Assembly (NCBI RefSeq): GCF_000612805.1
Contig: NZ_HG964406.1
Coordinates: 248,001-312,000 of the forward strand
DNA: 64,000 bases
Source of the DNA: Bacillus ndiopicus
GTDB lineage: Bacteria; Bacillota; Bacilli; Bacillales_A; Planococcaceae
Direction: 5' to 3'
This document shows, piece by piece, positions 1 through 7,308 of the stretch. Both the position numbers and the translations under genes were made by a program. The first letter of the stretch is position 1, and each line of letters opens with the position of its first letter. The notes under the pieces are model-generated. The model had not been told where the DNA came from. It saw only the letters and a list, made by a program, of their open reading frames with translations, and ran no database searches.

Positions 1-153
1 AGTTGAAAAGAGTGCCCCAATTGAAAATGTTATTACAAAAATTAAAAATTTAAAAAGTGCATTACTATTTTTGAATATAACTAACGTAATAATTAAAGCC
101 AGTATTAATCCAATTGACGTTTTTATTAATCCAAATATCTCCATCAAAGTCAT
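1..153 (-). CDS. Small hydrophobic membrane protein, partial
   Basis: Only the first 51 codons are inside the window; the gene runs off the left edge. The start ATG at 153 is preceded by GGAGG seven bases upstream, which decides the start. The visible part has a short polar N-terminus, a membrane segment around residues 14-28 and a second around residues 36-50, joined by a loop containing KNSN. No family is recognisable. It is transcribed away from the XRE repressor gene at 353, so the 154-352 gap is a divergent promoter region. It probably belongs to the integrated element. Function is unknown. Confidence 0.55.
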   Translation of the reverse strand, partial: MTLMEIFGLIKTSIGLILALIITLVIFKNSNALFKFLIFVITFSIGALFST

Positions 154-352
154 GTAACATCCTCCATATAAAATGTAATACTGCTAACTTTACACTATCC
201 CCCTTTCTTTTATCATAATTATCTATATGTGTAGGCTAATTATATCACCCAAAATATTTATAGTATATATTACATACAAATAAATATTATTAGTATATAG
301 AAATCATTAAGTCTTCCTAATAGGGTTATCTTAGAAGGAGGAGTGAACTGAA

Positions 353-694
353 ATGGATGATTTAATCAAGTCAGTTGGAATACACATTCGCATGTTAAGA
401 AAAAGTAAGAATCTTAGTCAAGAAGAACTTGCTTTTAAAGCCAGTGTTCATCCCACCTATATTGGGCAAGTTGAACGTGGAGAAAAAAACCTAACAATCT
501 CTAGCCTTCATCAAATCACAAACGCATTAGAAATTGATCTTGGGGAATTTTTTTCAGTAATTGAATCAAACTATACTTCTACTGAAAATTTACCATATAG
601 ATTAATTATTGAATTACTATCTGATGTAAATATAAATGAGCAACAACAGTTGTACACAATTTTTAAACAAATTATTGAATGGAGAAAAAATTAA
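353..694 (+). CDS. XRE-family HTH repressor of the element
   Basis: A 113-residue protein whose residues ~7-66 form a lambda-repressor/SinR-type HTH_3 domain: an IRMLRKSKNLSQEELA helix pair, then YIGQVERGEKNLTI and a SLHQITNALE helix. The C-terminal 45 residues are a short helical tail and not a protease or ligand domain. This is the usual size for immunity-type repressors in Bacillota mobile elements. A strong GGAGG precedes the ATG. It sits at the outer edge of the gene block, divergent from the partial membrane protein, and is closed by its own terminator at 694-724. I infer that it controls the element's early genes; its operators cannot be assigned with confidence. Confidence 0.85.
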   Translation: MDDLIKSVGIHIRMLRKSKNLSQEELAFKASVHPTYIGQVERGEKNLTISSLHQITNALEIDLGEFFSVIESNYTSTENLPYRLIIELLSDVNINEQQQLYTIFKQIIEWRKN

Positions 695-724
695 GAAGCC
701 CCCTATCATGGAGGGCTTCTTTAA
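694..724 (+). terminator. Intrinsic terminator after the XRE gene
   Basis: The arms AGAAGCCC and GGGCTTCT enclose a short loop and are followed by TTTAAG. The hairpin starts at the repressor stop codon. Confidence 0.75.
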
Positions 725-803
725 GTAAATAAAACGTTTTATATGAAATTTCGATTATATATTATTCTCGTGTGCTTTTATTTTATTGATAGGAGGAAAA
801 TAT

Positions 804-1253
804 ATGAATCAATCAGCCAAACGAGTAAACATTGTTCAGGTTAAATTAGTGCGTGAAAAATCATTACTGTATAAAGAAAGGCACATTAGAAGTCCTGATG
901 ATGCTTATAATTTAATTAGCGAATTTCTAGGCGATGTTGACCGAGAACACTTTATAGTTATGTGTCTAGATACCAAAAATCAACCCACATGCATTCAAAT
1001 TGTTCATATAGGTAGCCTAAATGCCAGTATAGTTCATCCGCGCGAGGTGCTGAAAATTGCAATTCTGAGTAATGCTGCATCTATTTTAGTTGTTCATAAT
1101 CACCCCAGCAATATCTGTGATCCTAGTCCTGAAGATCTAGAAGTAACTGAAAGGTTAAAAAAAGCATGTAATATTTTAGGGATTGATTTGATGGATCACC
1201 TAATCATCTGTACTAACAATTTCAAATCTCTAAAAGAAATTGGTGTTATATAA
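804..1253 (+). CDS. RadC-like JAB/MPN-domain protein
   Basis: A 149-residue protein containing the RadC C-terminal JAB domain. The JAMM metal motif is visible as HNHPS (residues ~103-107) followed by the conserved serine and aspartate in DPSPEDLEVTERL. It lacks the N-terminal helix-hairpin-helix of full-length chromosomal RadC. Short forms like this are frequent in plasmids, integrative elements and phages, where their exact activity is unsettled. The ATG at 804 has AGGAGG at the right distance; an upstream in-frame ATG at 786 has no ribosome site. The next gene follows 14 bases after the stop, so the two are probably co-transcribed. Confidence 0.85.
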   Translation: MNQSAKRVNIVQVKLVREKSLLYKERHIRSPDDAYNLISEFLGDVDREHFIVMCLDTKNQPTCIQIVHIGSLNASIVHPREVLKIAILSNAASILVVHNHPSNICDPSPEDLEVTERLKKACNILGIDLMDHLIICTNNFKSLKEIGVI

Positions 1254-1267
1254 GGAGGTGAAATCAA

Positions 1268-1345
1268 TTGTTTAAAAAAGTATTTATTCCATTAATTACT
1301 ACAGTTGCAATAGAAGTAATAGAAAGTACCATTAAGAAAAAATAA
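1268..1345 (+). CDS. 25-residue hydrophobic/basic peptide
   Basis: A TTG-initiated reading frame of 25 codons sits behind a near-perfect ribosome site (AAGGAGGTG, eight bases upstream), directly after the RadC-like gene. The product starts MFKKVFIPLITTV, continues with an IEVIE segment and ends STIKKK: a basic start, a hydrophobic centre and a basic tail, so an amphipathic or membrane-inserting peptide. The strength of the Shine-Dalgarno signal and the terminator just downstream argue that it is translated. No family is recognised. It could be a toxin-like peptide, a membrane anchor or a signalling peptide; none of these is shown. Confidence 0.5.
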   Translation: MFKKVFIPLITTVAIEVIESTIKKK

Positions 1346-1352
1346 CACTCGT

Positions 1353-1388
1353 AAAGAACTAGGATACCACTCTACATCCTAGTTCTTT
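1353..1388. terminator. Bidirectional terminator between convergent element genes
   Basis: Arms AAAGAACTAGGA and TCCTAGTTCTTT form a perfect 12-bp stem with a 12-base loop. It lies between the 25-residue peptide (plus) and the cargo gene (minus); its right arm contains the last codons and stop of the cargo gene. Confidence 0.8.
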
Positions 1389-2689
1389 CGAACAAATGCA
1401 TCGTATACCGCTAAATAGTTATAAAAATAAAATTCTTTCCACATTAAATCCTTTGTACTCTGGGCTTTTTCGTTTATTTTTTTTATTTTTTGTTCAAATT
1501 TCTTCAAATGGCTTTCATAAGGGTCCTCTTTGATTAATTCATCATAGATAAAATGTTCTCTCGATTTTTCTTCCTGTGAGCTTGATACATTACTTATTAC
1601 ATTTCCTAAATCTTCTAAGCATTTGTTATATATGTTACTATGAGCTTTATATAACATTTCCCCATCCATTATTTTGTTATCAAAGGAAACTTTAATTAAT
1701 AATTCTTTAGTTAAAATACCATTATAATTGACTAAATCAATGCTATCTCTACACAAATTTTTAATAATATTATAGAAAACATTAGATTTTTTTGTGTATT
1801 CTTTTAGAGGATATATGCTAAAGTTTTTAGCTATTCTTGATTTTTTAGCAAGCACATTTGTTATAATATTCAAATCATACAATTTTGTACTATTATTGAA
1901 AAAATAAAAATTCAATGATTTATTATATTTGAACTTTTTTTCATTAAGCTTTGAAATATAATAATTCATTAATTGTTGACTATCCACTATTAATTGGTTA
2001 TCTATTTTATAATTAACCAATTTTGGGTAACCATCTGATATATTATACAATACTTCTTTTACAGATACTTCAAGTGGTCTTTCAAATAAAATTGAATAAT
2101 ATATTTTGCTATTAGCTAAAATAGCAGAATGAAAATAAATTAAATCTTTCGTATATTTGTGGTTGATATTTTTAGGATAATCATGCAACTTATCAATTAT
2201 TGTGTATTCCTGAGACTCGTCGGCGAAATCCTTTATTGTGATGCCTAATTCTGCCTTCCAGTTCTCATAACTATAAAATAATTCACTAGCATTTTTTTTA
2301 GCATCTTTATTCATTTTATTTGTCAAATCTTCCACTGTTTTGGCTAACAACGAAACCTTCACATCAGCTTCTAGGTATCTTACAAACTTATTATAAAGCT
2401 TCTTTTTTCCTCCTAGAATTATATTAATTATATCTTTTAAATCATCATCTATATCTTTTAAAATCCACCCTTTTTCTTCACAAAAACCCCAAATAAAGTA
2501 TGCACTTTCACTATTTCCTATTTTTGACAAAAAATCAAAAACTAACGTTTCGCATTCTTCTTCCCAACTCCAAGATTGAATAGGATTCCACTTAATTTCA
2601 TATTCTGTTTCTAATATATGTACTACTTTTTCGACAATTAAATTTGCCACCTCATCAGTAAATACCTCTATGTTTTTATTTTCATTCAT
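1379..2689 (-). CDS. Unrecognised 436-residue protein, cargo gene of the element
   Basis: A full-length intracellular protein with no signal peptide or obvious membrane segment, rich in Lys, Asn, Ile, Tyr and Glu. I see no P-loop, nuclease, HTH or other named motif. The N-terminal ~75 residues are acidic with Trp (WSWEEECETL). A helical stretch around residues 105-140 (KTVEDLTNKMNKDAKK) may be coiled coil, and the C-terminus is strongly helical and charged. It is the only gene in the block on the minus strand, stands alone with its own promoter region and terminator, and is very AT-rich. These are the marks of an accessory gene inserted between element modules, where anti-phage genes are often found. 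That role is inference from position only. Confidence 0.7.
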   Translation of the reverse strand: MNENKNIEVFTDEVANLIVEKVVHILETEYEIKWNPIQSWSWEEECETLVFDFLSKIGNSESAYFIWGFCEEKGWILKDIDDDLKDIINIILGGKKKLYNKFVRYLEADVKVSLLAKTVEDLTNKMNKDAKKNASELFYSYENWKAELGITIKDFADESQEYTIIDKLHDYPKNINHKYTKDLIYFHSAILANSKIYYSILFERPLEVSVKEVLYNISDGYPKLVNYKIDNQLIVDSQQLMNYYISKLNEKKFKYNKSLNFYFFNNSTKLYDLNIITNVLAKKSRIAKNFSIYPLKEYTKKSNVFYNIIKNLCRDSIDLVNYNGILTKELLIKVSFDNKIMDGEMLYKAHSNIYNKCLEDLGNVISNVSSSQEEKSREHFIYDELIKEDPYESHLKKFEQKIKKINEKAQSTKDLMWKEFYFYNYLAVYDAFVRKN

Positions 2690-2704
2690 TCAAATTCCCC
2701 CTTG

Positions 2705-2821
2705 TGTTCAAATTGTTCACGATGTTCCAATAACATTTTTTAAGTAACCATAATAAAATAACTATATTCAATATAAGTTATTATTTTTGTTAGTTAATTC
2801 TACTATGAACACTTTGAACAT
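2705..2821. promoter_or_regulatory. 9-bp-spaced TGTTC repeats in a divergent promoter region
   Basis: Three TGTTC(A/C) copies start at 2705, 2714 and 2723, each 9 bases apart. Two more copies in the opposite orientation (TGAACA) start at 2806 and 2815, again 9 bases apart. They flank an AT-rich stretch between the cargo gene and the replication genes. They could be operators for the XRE repressor or another element protein, or iteron-like sites of a replication origin. Confidence 0.45.
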
Positions 2822-2966
2822 GCCACATCCACATGAATACTTATTTGTCAAGGGTTCTCATTTTTTAAAAAATAAAAATTTTTTTCAAAAGCAAAACATT
2901 CAAAACAACTAAAAAGTCCTTTAAATTTTATAACGTAAGCTAATAACAATTTAAGGAGTGTTTACA

Positions 2967-3560
2967 ATGGGTAAAAAAAATGATAATCAGCTAGAGAAAA
3001 AGTTCGAAAAGGTATTACAGATGTGTCGAGAAAATATAACTAATACGTATGCGATTGCAATATCATCTAAAGATGCAGTAGCTTACGGTTTAGGTCATTC
3101 AAAATTTAAACCTTACACAGCTCTATATTTTTCAAATTTAAGTGGCAAGGACGAATTAAAAGGATTCATTAATCATGCTCCTATATCTTCATTCACAAAT
3201 GTAGATACAACTTATATCACCATAGACAATAGGCTTTTAAAGAAATCTGTATTTTACATTAAAAGCGGTAATAAAATACTTCGGTTTAACCACAAAGCAA
3301 AATTACTACCAAAACAAAAAATAATGTTGTATTGGGAGTACGGTCCATACTCTTGCCTTGTATTCATTATGCCAGATTTATTTTCAGATAATTTGATTAT
3401 GGAATGCGTTTTTAGTGAAAATGAAGATACACAGAGAGCAAATCGTTTATTATTTTTGAATTTACTTCCTAATAAAGAAAAAGAGGGTGTGATACATTTA
3501 TTCAAGCAGCATTTAGAAAACTCAAATACACAAGATAAAGGTGATATAAATGAAGTATAA
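2967..3560 (+). CDS. Unknown protein preceding the replication helicase
   Basis: A 197-residue protein whose start at 2967 is set by AAGGAG eight bases upstream; an in-frame ATG nine bases earlier lacks one. It has a basic helical N-terminus (MGKKNDNQLEKKFEKV), a central alpha/beta region with several aromatic beta segments (TALYFSNL, KIMLYWEYGPYS) and an acidic tail. I do not recognise a family. Its last 11 bases overlap the helicase gene, so the two are translationally coupled and probably work together in element replication or its control. It could be a small primase-like or accessory replication factor; no catalytic motif supports that directly. Confidence 0.6.
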   Translation: MGKKNDNQLEKKFEKVLQMCRENITNTYAIAISSKDAVAYGLGHSKFKPYTALYFSNLSGKDELKGFINHAPISSFTNVDTTYITIDNRLLKKSVFYIKSGNKILRFNHKAKLLPKQKIMLYWEYGPYSCLVFIMPDLFSDNLIMECVFSENEDTQRANRLLFLNLLPNKEKEGVIHLFKQHLENSNTQDKGDINEV

Positions 3561-5031
3561 ACAGTTAACTCGCATCAAAACTAACTTCGACTCTCTTAAT
3601 AGTATTTCATTAGAAACAGTCTATCCTAAATTAAATATAAAGGATACATGGAGAGAAGCTCCATGTATCCAAATTGATAATATAGAAAGCTTAAACGAAC
3701 TAAAATTACCAGTAGCAACAGCAGCAACAACAGAAAAACAAAATAAATATAACGGAATATCAAATGCAGAGCTAGCTACATTTTTTATTAATAACTTTAC
3801 ATTTTTGGTCGTAGAAGGCTCTTTATACCATTGGAATTCTGACAAAGGAATATACGTTTTAGTTAATATTGAATATGCTGATAAGTTCATTAGACAAAAT
3901 ATTCCTTCTATTTATAAAGGCAAAATAAATAGCAGCTCAATAAAAGAAATAATTCAATGGATTAAATCTGACGAGAATATTGAAATAAAGCAAGATTACC
4001 TGAGAAATAAAATTAATTTAATATCCTTTTCAAATGGCATTTTTGATATAGAAAAAATTAGCTTTGCTCCACATAATCCTAAATATTTTTTCACTTCCAC
4101 TATCAATGCTAAGTATATAAGTAACAGTAATACCAATGGGGAATATTTCAATAACTTCATTTGCGATATTACAGGAGGAAATAGATATTTATACTTGCGT
4201 ATTCAGGAATTATTTGGTTATGTTATTTCAGAAATGCGGAATGTTAAATATATACCATATTTACTAGGACCTAAAGATACTGGAAAATCCATAATTTTAA
4301 AACTTTTTGAGCATCTAGTTGGTCCAAACTCATATACCAATCTAAGCTTTGAGCAATTGAATAAGCCTGAGTATTTATCTCAATTATTAGGTAAGAAATT
4401 AAATACTTGTGGTGAAGCTTCTGAATTTCGCTTAAATAAATTAGATGTATTTAAAAAACTTTCTGGTGGAGATTATGTAACAGCTAGACCTATATATGAA
4501 CAACCAATAAATTTTATTAACAGTGCTGTTTTACTTTTTGCTGGAAATCATTTACCTACTATAAATGGTCTTGATAAATCAAATGCCTTTAGCCAGCGAA
4601 TTATTATTTTCCCATTTAATAATCCAATACCTAAATCACAGCAGGATCTTTTACTTTTTGAAAAGCTCTTAAAAGAAAAAGAATTCATTGTGAATTGGGC
4701 AATAGAAGGTTTAATACGCTGGAAGAATAATAACTATGAGTTTACAAATTATACAGAGATAGAGGAGATGTCAAAAGCTTATTATGAACAAAATAATTCA
4801 ATTGATAGTTTTATTAGACTTCATTGCGAAATTGATGTAAGTTATCAAATTTATAAATTTGAAATTGAAGATGAGTATATAAAATACTGCAAGCAAAACG
4901 ACATTTCTCCCGAAAATAAACAAGTCTTGAATAATTATATAAAGTCATTACCAAATATCTCTTACAGTCGATTCAGAGATGGCAAAGGAAATAACAAATA
5001 TGGCTATAAGGGTATCACAATAAAAGTCTAA
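3550..5031 (+). CDS. D5/P4-type replication helicase (SF3-like ATPase)
   Basis: A 493-residue protein resembling the C-terminal half of phage/plasmid P4-family primases. A D5_N-like region covers about residues 100-220. The ATPase core follows, with Walker A GPKDTGKS near residue 240, the CGEAS and DVFKKLSGGD segments typical of this group, and the sensor-like LLFAGNHLPT. A winged-helix-like tail occupies the last ~70 residues. No archaeo-eukaryotic primase domain is evident at the N-terminus, so priming may be supplied by another protein. The start overlaps the preceding gene by 11 bases. The enzyme is expected to unwind the element's origin for autonomous replication after excision. Confidence 0.85.
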   Translation: MKYKQLTRIKTNFDSLNSISLETVYPKLNIKDTWREAPCIQIDNIESLNELKLPVATAATTEKQNKYNGISNAELATFFINNFTFLVVEGSLYHWNSDKGIYVLVNIEYADKFIRQNIPSIYKGKINSSSIKEIIQWIKSDENIEIKQDYLRNKINLISFSNGIFDIEKISFAPHNPKYFFTSTINAKYISNSNTNGEYFNNFICDITGGNRYLYLRIQELFGYVISEMRNVKYIPYLLGPKDTGKSIILKLFEHLVGPNSYTNLSFEQLNKPEYLSQLLGKKLNTCGEASEFRLNKLDVFKKLSGGDYVTARPIYEQPINFINSAVLLFAGNHLPTINGLDKSNAFSQRIIIFPFNNPIPKSQQDLLLFEKLLKEKEFIVNWAIEGLIRWKNNNYEFTNYTEIEEMSKAYYEQNNSIDSFIRLHCEIDVSYQIYKFEIEDEYIKYCKQNDISPENKQVLNNYIKSLPNISYSRFRDGKGNNKYGYKGITIKV

Positions 5032-5054
5032 TTTTTTATTAGGAGGAAATAAAG

Positions 5055-5318
5055 ATGCTATCATCACTTGATATCTCAAAAGATTTTGAAGAACATTTAA
5101 CAAACCTTATTCTTTCATGCACCAACGAAATGTTAAAAACTAACATTCCATTTCTGAAAGAATGGTTTAGCTTAGCTGAAGCAGCAACATATATTGGGGT
5201 GTCTCATAATACTCTCAATAAATTTCGGACAATGGGGCTAAAAGTTTGCGAAATTGACGGCATCAAACGTGTTTCAAAAAAAGAAATAGATTCATTCTTA
5301 GAAAATCGAAGTTTCTAA
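5055..5318 (+). CDS. Excisionase-type HTH_17 protein
   Basis: An 87-residue protein with a MerR-like winged helix in its C-terminal half: WFSLAEAATYIGVSHNTLNKF, then a wing, then RVSKKEIDSFLE. This is the standard DNA-binding fold of recombination directionality factors and excisionase-like proteins. The N-terminal 35 residues are helical and may dimerise. A GGAGG lies just before the ATG. It sits between the helicase and integrase genes, the usual xis position, and is expected to bend DNA at the element ends and favour excision. A role as an ordinary small regulator is not excluded. Confidence 0.8.
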   Translation: MLSSLDISKDFEEHLTNLILSCTNEMLKTNIPFLKEWFSLAEAATYIGVSHNTLNKFRTMGLKVCEIDGIKRVSKKEIDSFLENRSF

Positions 5319-5328
5319 AATAGGAAAT

Positions 5329-5380
5329 GAGGATTCTCTCTTAAGTCAATTATATATTATTGTTAAGAGGAGCAATCCTC
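5329..5380 (+). other. Imperfect hairpin in the xis-int leader
   Basis: GAGGATT..CTCTTAA (5329-5344) pairs with TTAAGAG..AATCCTC (5363-5380) around an AT-rich loop. There is no strong U-run, so it looks more like a leader structure or attenuator before the integrase than a terminator. Confidence 0.4.
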
Positions 5381-5425
5381 TATCCTCTAATTATTTGCCC
5401 CCGCAACAATTTAGGAGGAGCTGGT

Positions 5426-6598
5426 ATGACAAAGAAAAAAGTATCGCCTATTAAAAACTATGAACTGAAAAACGGCGAAACAAGATATGAATTCCCTGTT
5501 TATTTAGGAATCGACCCACTAACAGGTAAGCAAAAAAGGACAATGAAGCGCGGCTTTAAAACACGTAAGGAAGCTGAATTAGCATTAGCTCGTATTAAAC
5601 TAGACATTGCTAATGGCACATATAAGCAAGAACGCGCTGAAACGTATCAAGAACTTTATGACCTATGGGTAGTTCATTATGAAAAAACTGTTGAGGAAAG
5701 CACCTTTATTAAAACAGTAGGTATTTTTAAAAATCATATTTTACCTGCTATGTGTGAATATAAAATTGAAAAAATCAATGTGGATATATGTCAAAAGCAT
5801 GTAGATGAATGGGCAGATAAATTGAAGAAATTTCGTGTGGTTAAAGCATATGCAGCTAAAGTATTGAATTTTGCTATTAAGCGCGGCTATATACAGACAA
5901 ATCCCTTCACACATGTAGATATGCCAGCCACCGCTTCTAAAAAAGCTACCATCATTGAAGAAGAGGAAGCAGAGAATTTTTACACTCGTGAACAGCTTAT
6001 TCAATTTCTAACTTGTTTAGAGCAGGAAGATAATTATAAAGCCTATGCTCTATTCCGCTTATTAGCATTTAGTGGTATGCGTAAAGGTGAAGCATTAGCT
6101 CTTACATGGAATGATTTAAATTTCACTACAAATGAATTACGTATTAACAAAGCACTTTCACGAGGGAAAAATAATAAGCTGTATGTTAAATCCACAAAAA
6201 CAGGTGTTGCTCGTACTATTAAAATGGATGATAAAACAATGGCTATCTTAAAAGCTTGGAAGAAAAAACAGAAGCAAGATTATTTAGTGTTAGGCTTTAA
6301 TACAATGCAGCCAAAGCAGCTTGTATTTAGCAATGAACGTAATGAATATTTACAGCCAACAAAAACACGTAAATGGATTTTACATGTGCAAAAGAAATAT
6401 CAGCTTGGCACAATTACTACTCATGGCTTACGACATACACACTGCTCATTGTTATTTGAAGCAGGTGCTAGTTTAAAGGAAGTACAAGACCGTTTAGGGC
6501 ATAGCGACATACAAACAACAATGAACATCTATGCACATGTTACGAAAAAGGCGAAAGAAGAAGCAATTTCAAAGTTCGCTGACTACATTAATATGTAG
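5426..6598 (+). CDS. int: Tyrosine-recombinase integrase
   Basis: A 390-residue integrase of the Tn916/ICEBs1-like type. The N-terminal ~60 residues form an AP2-like arm-binding domain (YPVYLGIDPLTGKQKRTMKR). A SAM-like core-binding domain follows (residues ~75-165), then the catalytic domain with the first Arg in SGMRKGEALAL, a Lys in KSTKTG, HGLRHTH, LGHSDIQTT and the nucleophile Tyr in MNIYAHVT. All catalytic residues R-K-H-R-H-Y are present, so it should be active. The start at 5426 follows GGAGGAG; longer in-frame starts lack a ribosome site. The gene ends ~125 bases from the tmRNA 3' end, which it presumably uses as its attachment site. Confidence 0.95.
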   Translation: MTKKKVSPIKNYELKNGETRYEFPVYLGIDPLTGKQKRTMKRGFKTRKEAELALARIKLDIANGTYKQERAETYQELYDLWVVHYEKTVEESTFIKTVGIFKNHILPAMCEYKIEKINVDICQKHVDEWADKLKKFRVVKAYAAKVLNFAIKRGYIQTNPFTHVDMPATASKKATIIEEEEAENFYTREQLIQFLTCLEQEDNYKAYALFRLLAFSGMRKGEALALTWNDLNFTTNELRINKALSRGKNNKLYVKSTKTGVARTIKMDDKTMAILKAWKKKQKQDYLVLGFNTMQPKQLVFSNERNEYLQPTKTRKWILHVQKKYQLGTITTHGLRHTHCSLLFEAGASLKEVQDRLGHSDIQTTMNIYAHVTKKAKEEAISKFADYINM

Positions 6599-6604
6599 CA
6601 TAAA

Positions 6605-6626
6605 TGACTACGTTTTTGACTACGTT
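6605..6626 (+). repeat. Two 12-bp-phased direct repeats beside the attachment site
   Basis: TGACTACGTT occurs at 6605-6614 and 6617-6626. Short direct repeats between int and the crossover core are typical arm-type integrase sites; that assignment is inferred. Confidence 0.55.
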
Positions 6627-6667
6627 CGTTTGATATTCAATGAAATTATATGACATAGACAAAATAA

Positions 6668-6692
6668 AAAACCCTTGATATACAAGGGTTTT
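6668..6692. terminator. Bidirectional terminator between int and ssrA
   Basis: AAAACCCTTG and CAAGGGTTTT form a perfect 10-bp stem with loop ATATA. It can stop integrase transcription from the left and tmRNA read-through from the right. Confidence 0.8.
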
Positions 6693-6724
6693 GACGTTCA
6701 TTGAAATCCAATGAAATCGTATTA

Positions 6725-6750
6725 TGGAGACGGCGGGAGTCGAACCCGCG
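6725..6750 (-). other. Probable attachment core at the tmRNA 3' end
   Basis: The acceptor and T-arm end of ssrA lies where element DNA meets the core genome. On the minus strand the T-loop segment GGTTCGACTCCC and acceptor CGTCTCC are intact. The exact core cannot be delimited because the second copy is not in the window. Confidence 0.55.
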
Positions 6751-7077
6751 TCCAGAAGCTCCAATACGCCGGCTTCTACGCGTGTAGTTTGTCTATTTGC
6801 AGTTCGCGTGGCATTATGCCGACAGACAGGCGTCCTGCACGCTAGCTTGGAAATCTCTTGCCGGTGACTCAAGCGGCACCACCGACCGTATCCCACTTAA
6901 AGTTGAGCCCTACGTAGTCCACATGGGCGATGGACAGGCAGAGCGCCTACGAGCTTACGCTGCGAAAGCTAAGTTTTGTTGTTTGCCAGTTATTATATAA
7001 CTTCCGTTGATGACGGAGCCGAGCCTCCGACGCGCGACCAGAGCTTGAACCACCCCTGTCGAATCCGTAACGTCCCC
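6725..7077 (-). ncRNA. ssrA: Transfer-messenger RNA (tmRNA)
   Basis: Rescues stalled ribosomes with SmpB by acting as a tRNA(Ala) mimic and then as a short mRNA. The 5' end reads GGGGACGTTACGGATTCGAC, the tmRNA signature, and pairs with the 3' acceptor strand CGTCTCC in a 7-bp stem containing one G-U pair. The T-arm carries GTTCGACTCCC. The tag reading frame (6955-6987, minus strand) encodes GKQQNLAFAA followed by TAA, giving the expected AA-ending degradation tag. The terminal CCA is not fully encoded: after the discriminator A the genome continues TAAT, so CCA must be added after processing. smpB lies directly upstream. The right-hand boundary is set by homology and the left one coincides with the integration point. 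Confidence 0.97.
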
Positions 7078-7179
7078 GGATGATTATCCGGTTTGTAAAC
7101 CGTATACGGTCAGCTCTGCTGGATGCAGGCTGTAAAATGAGCAACGTATGAGTAGATGCTCACTGGCATTGTAGTCACT

Positions 7180-7208
7180 ATTATAAGACAAAGATAGTCA
7201 AACATCAA
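7180..7208 (-). promoter_or_regulatory. SigA promoter of ssrA
   Basis: On the minus strand TTGATG (7208-7203), a 17-base spacer and a perfect TATAAT (7185-7180). Transcription would begin ~95 bases before the mature tmRNA 5' end, leaving a leader to be removed. Confidence 0.7.
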
Positions 7209-7273
7209 GCGATTACGCTGATTTTTCATTGTTAACTTTTGCATTGCGTTGTAATTTTTGCTTAACCTACAGT

Positions 7274-7305
7274 AAAACAGCACGCTTCTATGGGCGTGCT
7301 GTTTT
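7274..7305 (-). terminator. Intrinsic terminator after smpB
   Basis: AAAACAGCACGC and GCGTGCTGTTTT form a 12-bp perfect stem just downstream of the smpB stop, followed by a T-rich stretch on the minus strand. It separates smpB from ssrA, which has its own promoter. Confidence 0.85.
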
Positions 7306-7308
7306 GGC

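Larger units (their letters stand above)
1..6724. mobile_element. Integrated element at the ssrA 3' end (left end outside window)
   Basis: A block of accessory genes ends exactly at the 3' end of the tmRNA gene. In order it carries an XRE repressor, a RadC/JAB protein, a short peptide, an unknown gene on the opposite strand, a replication helicase with an upstream partner, a MerR-fold excisionase and a tyrosine integrase. Integrase beside the 3' end of tmRNA is a classic island arrangement. A D5-type helicase and no visible capsid or tail genes suggest a satellite, integrative plasmid or the int-proximal end of a larger island or prophage. The DNA is more AT-rich than the core genes to the right. 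I found no second copy of the tmRNA 3' end at the left, so the far attachment site should lie beyond base 1. Confidence 0.8.

Noticed and set aside
1..600. Left attachment site of the element within the window
   Set aside because: No copy of the tmRNA 3' segment (GGAGACGGCGGGAG) is present in the left part, so the end must lie outside.
6588..7144. Open frames covering the tmRNA gene
   Set aside because: The segment is fully explained as ssrA with tag frame, acceptor stem and promoter.
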